A stretch of 5,246 nucleotides of DNA from Actinomycetes bacterium (GTDB lineage: Bacteria; Actinomycetota; Acidimicrobiia; Acidimicrobiales; RAAP-2). The notes under the pieces were generated by a model. The model was not told the origin of the DNA. It saw only the letters and a program-made list of their open reading frames with translations, and ran no database searches. Below, piece by piece: positions 4,512 to 5,246 of the stretch. The number at the start of each line of letters is the position of its first letter. The stretch's first letter is position 1. A program made the position numbers and the translations under genes. The DNA lies in assembly GCA_021801615.1 (NCBI GenBank), contig JAJYXS010000189.1, positions 1 to 5,246 of the forward strand, given 5' to 3'.

Positions 4512-4763
4512 TCACCTCCTCGTAGGCGCCTGCAGGATCGCGGCGAGCAAGCGGGCGACCTCGCCCGGATCGGCCTCTTGCGCGCGGGCATCGCGCCAGC
4601 GGCGCGCCTCGTCGCGGAGCCGGTAGGCGCGCTGGCGGCAGGCCGGGTCGCAGTAGCGCCGACGACGCCCGGTGCTCGCCCGGCGCAGCTCCCGACCGCA
4701 CAGGACGCAGCATGGTATGGCGTGACGAAACACGCTCGTTTCGTCACGTGACGTGGCGCTCAT
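4512..4763 (-). CDS. Small cysteine-motif (probable zinc-binding) protein coupled to the transposase
   Basis: The 83-residue product carries C19-x2-C22 (CVLCG) and C38-x3-C42 (YCDPACRQRAYRLR), a pattern known from many small proteins of high-GC bacteria and expected to bind one zinc ion. The segment between is basic (RRASTGRRRRYC), compatible with nucleic-acid contact, and the tail is helical and charged. The ATG at 4761-4763 overlaps the transposase TGA as ATGA, implying coupled translation and that it travels with the insertion sequence. Its stop codon overlaps a strong AGGAGG, but no substantial ORF follows that site. A perfect 11-bp inverted repeat (4721-4748) lies within codons 6-15, so translation or transcription may be controlled at the very start. 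GTG at codon 11 is an alternative start. Whether it aids transposition is unknown. Confidence 0.75.
   Translation of the reverse strand: MSATSRDETSVFRHAIPCCVLCGRELRRASTGRRRRYCDPACRQRAYRLRDEARRWRDARAQEADPGEVARLLAAILQAPTRR
4721..4748. repeat. Perfect 11-bp inverted repeat just inside the zinc-motif gene
   Basis: CGTGACGAAAC at 4721-4731 is exactly complementary to GTTTCGTCACG at 4738-4748, with a 6-base loop. The inner arm overlaps a 12-bp palindrome, CGTCACGTGACG (4742-4753), so CGTGACG-type half-sites occur three times (4721-4727, 4742-4748, 4747-4753). No T-tract follows on either side. It fits a regulator-binding cluster or an mRNA hairpin 13 bases after the start codon better than a terminator. 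Confidence 0.65.
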
Positions 4764-5246
4764 GCGATCGCCTCGGCGGTCTGCGGGACGGAGCGGGCAG
4801 CGACGAGGGCGGCGATCTCGTGGCGCTCGGACAGCGTGAGCCCGAGCCCCCGGCCGCCGGCGATGACGAGGTCCATGACCGCCCAGGCCATCGTGAGGCA
4901 GCTGGTCTCACCCGGGAAGCGGCCGATGACCTTGGTGCGTCTCCGGACTTCCTCCAGGGAGCGCTCCAGCAGGTTGGTGCTCCTCAACCTCCGTCGGAGC
5001 CGCAGGGGATAGGCGAGGTGGACGGTGAGGGCCGCCAGATCGTCGGCCAGGCAGGCGGCGGCGCTTGGATACTCGCCCGCCAGCTCGCCGACGAGGGCCC
5101 GCAGCCCGTGCTCGGCCTCCTCGGGGCACGCCGCCGTATCGAGCGCCACCCAGTAGGCCGCCCGGACCCGCTCGTGGAGTCCCGCTCGCTTGGGCAGCTT
5201 GGCCAGCGCATTCCTCAATCGATGCACTGCGCATCTCTGGCGATCG
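4760..5246 (-). CDS. IS256/Mutator-family transposase, C-terminal part, cut by window edge
   Basis: This is a DDE transposase that moves its insertion sequence. The frame is open at the right edge and begins RQRCAVHRLRNALAKLPKR, the conserved RCxxH-x-xRN region of the family; GTG at 5225-5227 is an internal valine, not the start. The signature STNLLERSLEEVRRRTKVIG (residues 83-102 counted from that GTG) followed by RFPGETSCL matches the IS256-family block containing the last catalytic acidic residue. About 160 residues remain here, against roughly 400 for the whole protein; the first two catalytic aspartates lie outside. No lesion is visible in this part. The stop TGA (4760-4762) overlaps the start of the zinc-motif gene. 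The element is co-oriented with the rest of the island and marks its right boundary in this window. Confidence 0.92.
   Translation of the reverse strand, partial: DRQRCAVHRLRNALAKLPKRAGLHERVRAAYWVALDTAACPEEAEHGLRALVGELAGEYPSAAACLADDLAALTVHLAYPLRLRRRLRSTNLLERSLEEVRRRTKVIGRFPGETSCLTMAWAVMDLVIAGGRGLGLTLSERHEIAALVAARSVPQTAEAIA
4760..5246 (-). mobile_element. Downstream end of an IS256-family insertion sequence (boundary unresolved)
   Basis: The transposase tail identifies the element. Because the zinc-motif gene is coupled to it, the true end of the element probably lies further left, between about 4403 and 4511. I saw no target-site duplication or terminal inverted repeat that could be confirmed without the opposite end. 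Confidence 0.6.

Noticed and set aside
1..5246. CRISPR array, tRNA or rRNA genes
   Set aside because: No regularly spaced repeat-spacer pattern, tRNA cloverleaf with CCA-type ends, or rRNA-like conserved stretch was found on either strand.

Overview
The window is GC-rich bacterial DNA in which every gene I can support lies on the minus strand, so transcription runs from high to low coordinates. It reads as the edge of an accessory (defence-type) island next to an insertion sequence. Codon third positions are mostly G or C. The phylum cannot be fixed from this sequence; a high-GC soil or sediment lineage is the most I would say.

Layout in the direction of transcription: (1) 5246-4760, C-terminal part of an IS256/Mutator-family transposase, cut by the window edge; (2) 4763-4512, a small cysteine-motif (probable zinc-binding) protein whose ATG overlaps the transposase stop; (3) 4511-4403, a gene-free stretch with a small hairpin; (4) 4402-3854, an unrecognised 182-residue protein; (5) 3837-3523, a 104-residue winged-helix protein that looks like the surviving C-terminal end of a larger AlbA_2/RecG-like DNA-binding protein; (6) 3526-2808, a RhuM-family gene overlapping the previous one by ATGA but broken by a frameshift and ending in a frame-shifting heptamer repeat; (7) 2755-1538, an intact AAA+ (AAA_14/DUF4143) ATPase with a nuclease-fold tail, apparently with its own promoter; (8) 1541-1257, a stretch holding a doubtful small ORF and an unusual cluster of inverted repeats; (9) 1260-1, the first 420 residues of a type I restriction endonuclease subunit HsdR, running off the window.

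Together, items 5, 6 and 9 resemble the accessory plus hsdR end of a type I restriction-modification locus, in which AlbA_2-type proteins and RhuM/Fic proteins commonly sit between the hsdM/hsdS genes and hsdR. No hsdM or hsdS is visible here. The first two accessory genes look decayed, probably in connection with the transposon to their right, whereas the ATPase and the visible part of HsdR are intact.

The most unusual signals are not genes: the cluster of dyads at 1293-1509 in front of hsdR, including two 30-bp dyads with similar half-sites about ten helical turns apart; a palindrome covering the -10 region of a probably leaderless ATPase promoter; a (GCGCATC)4 tract that decides the C-terminus of the RhuM product; and a perfect 11-bp hairpin just inside the zinc-motif gene.
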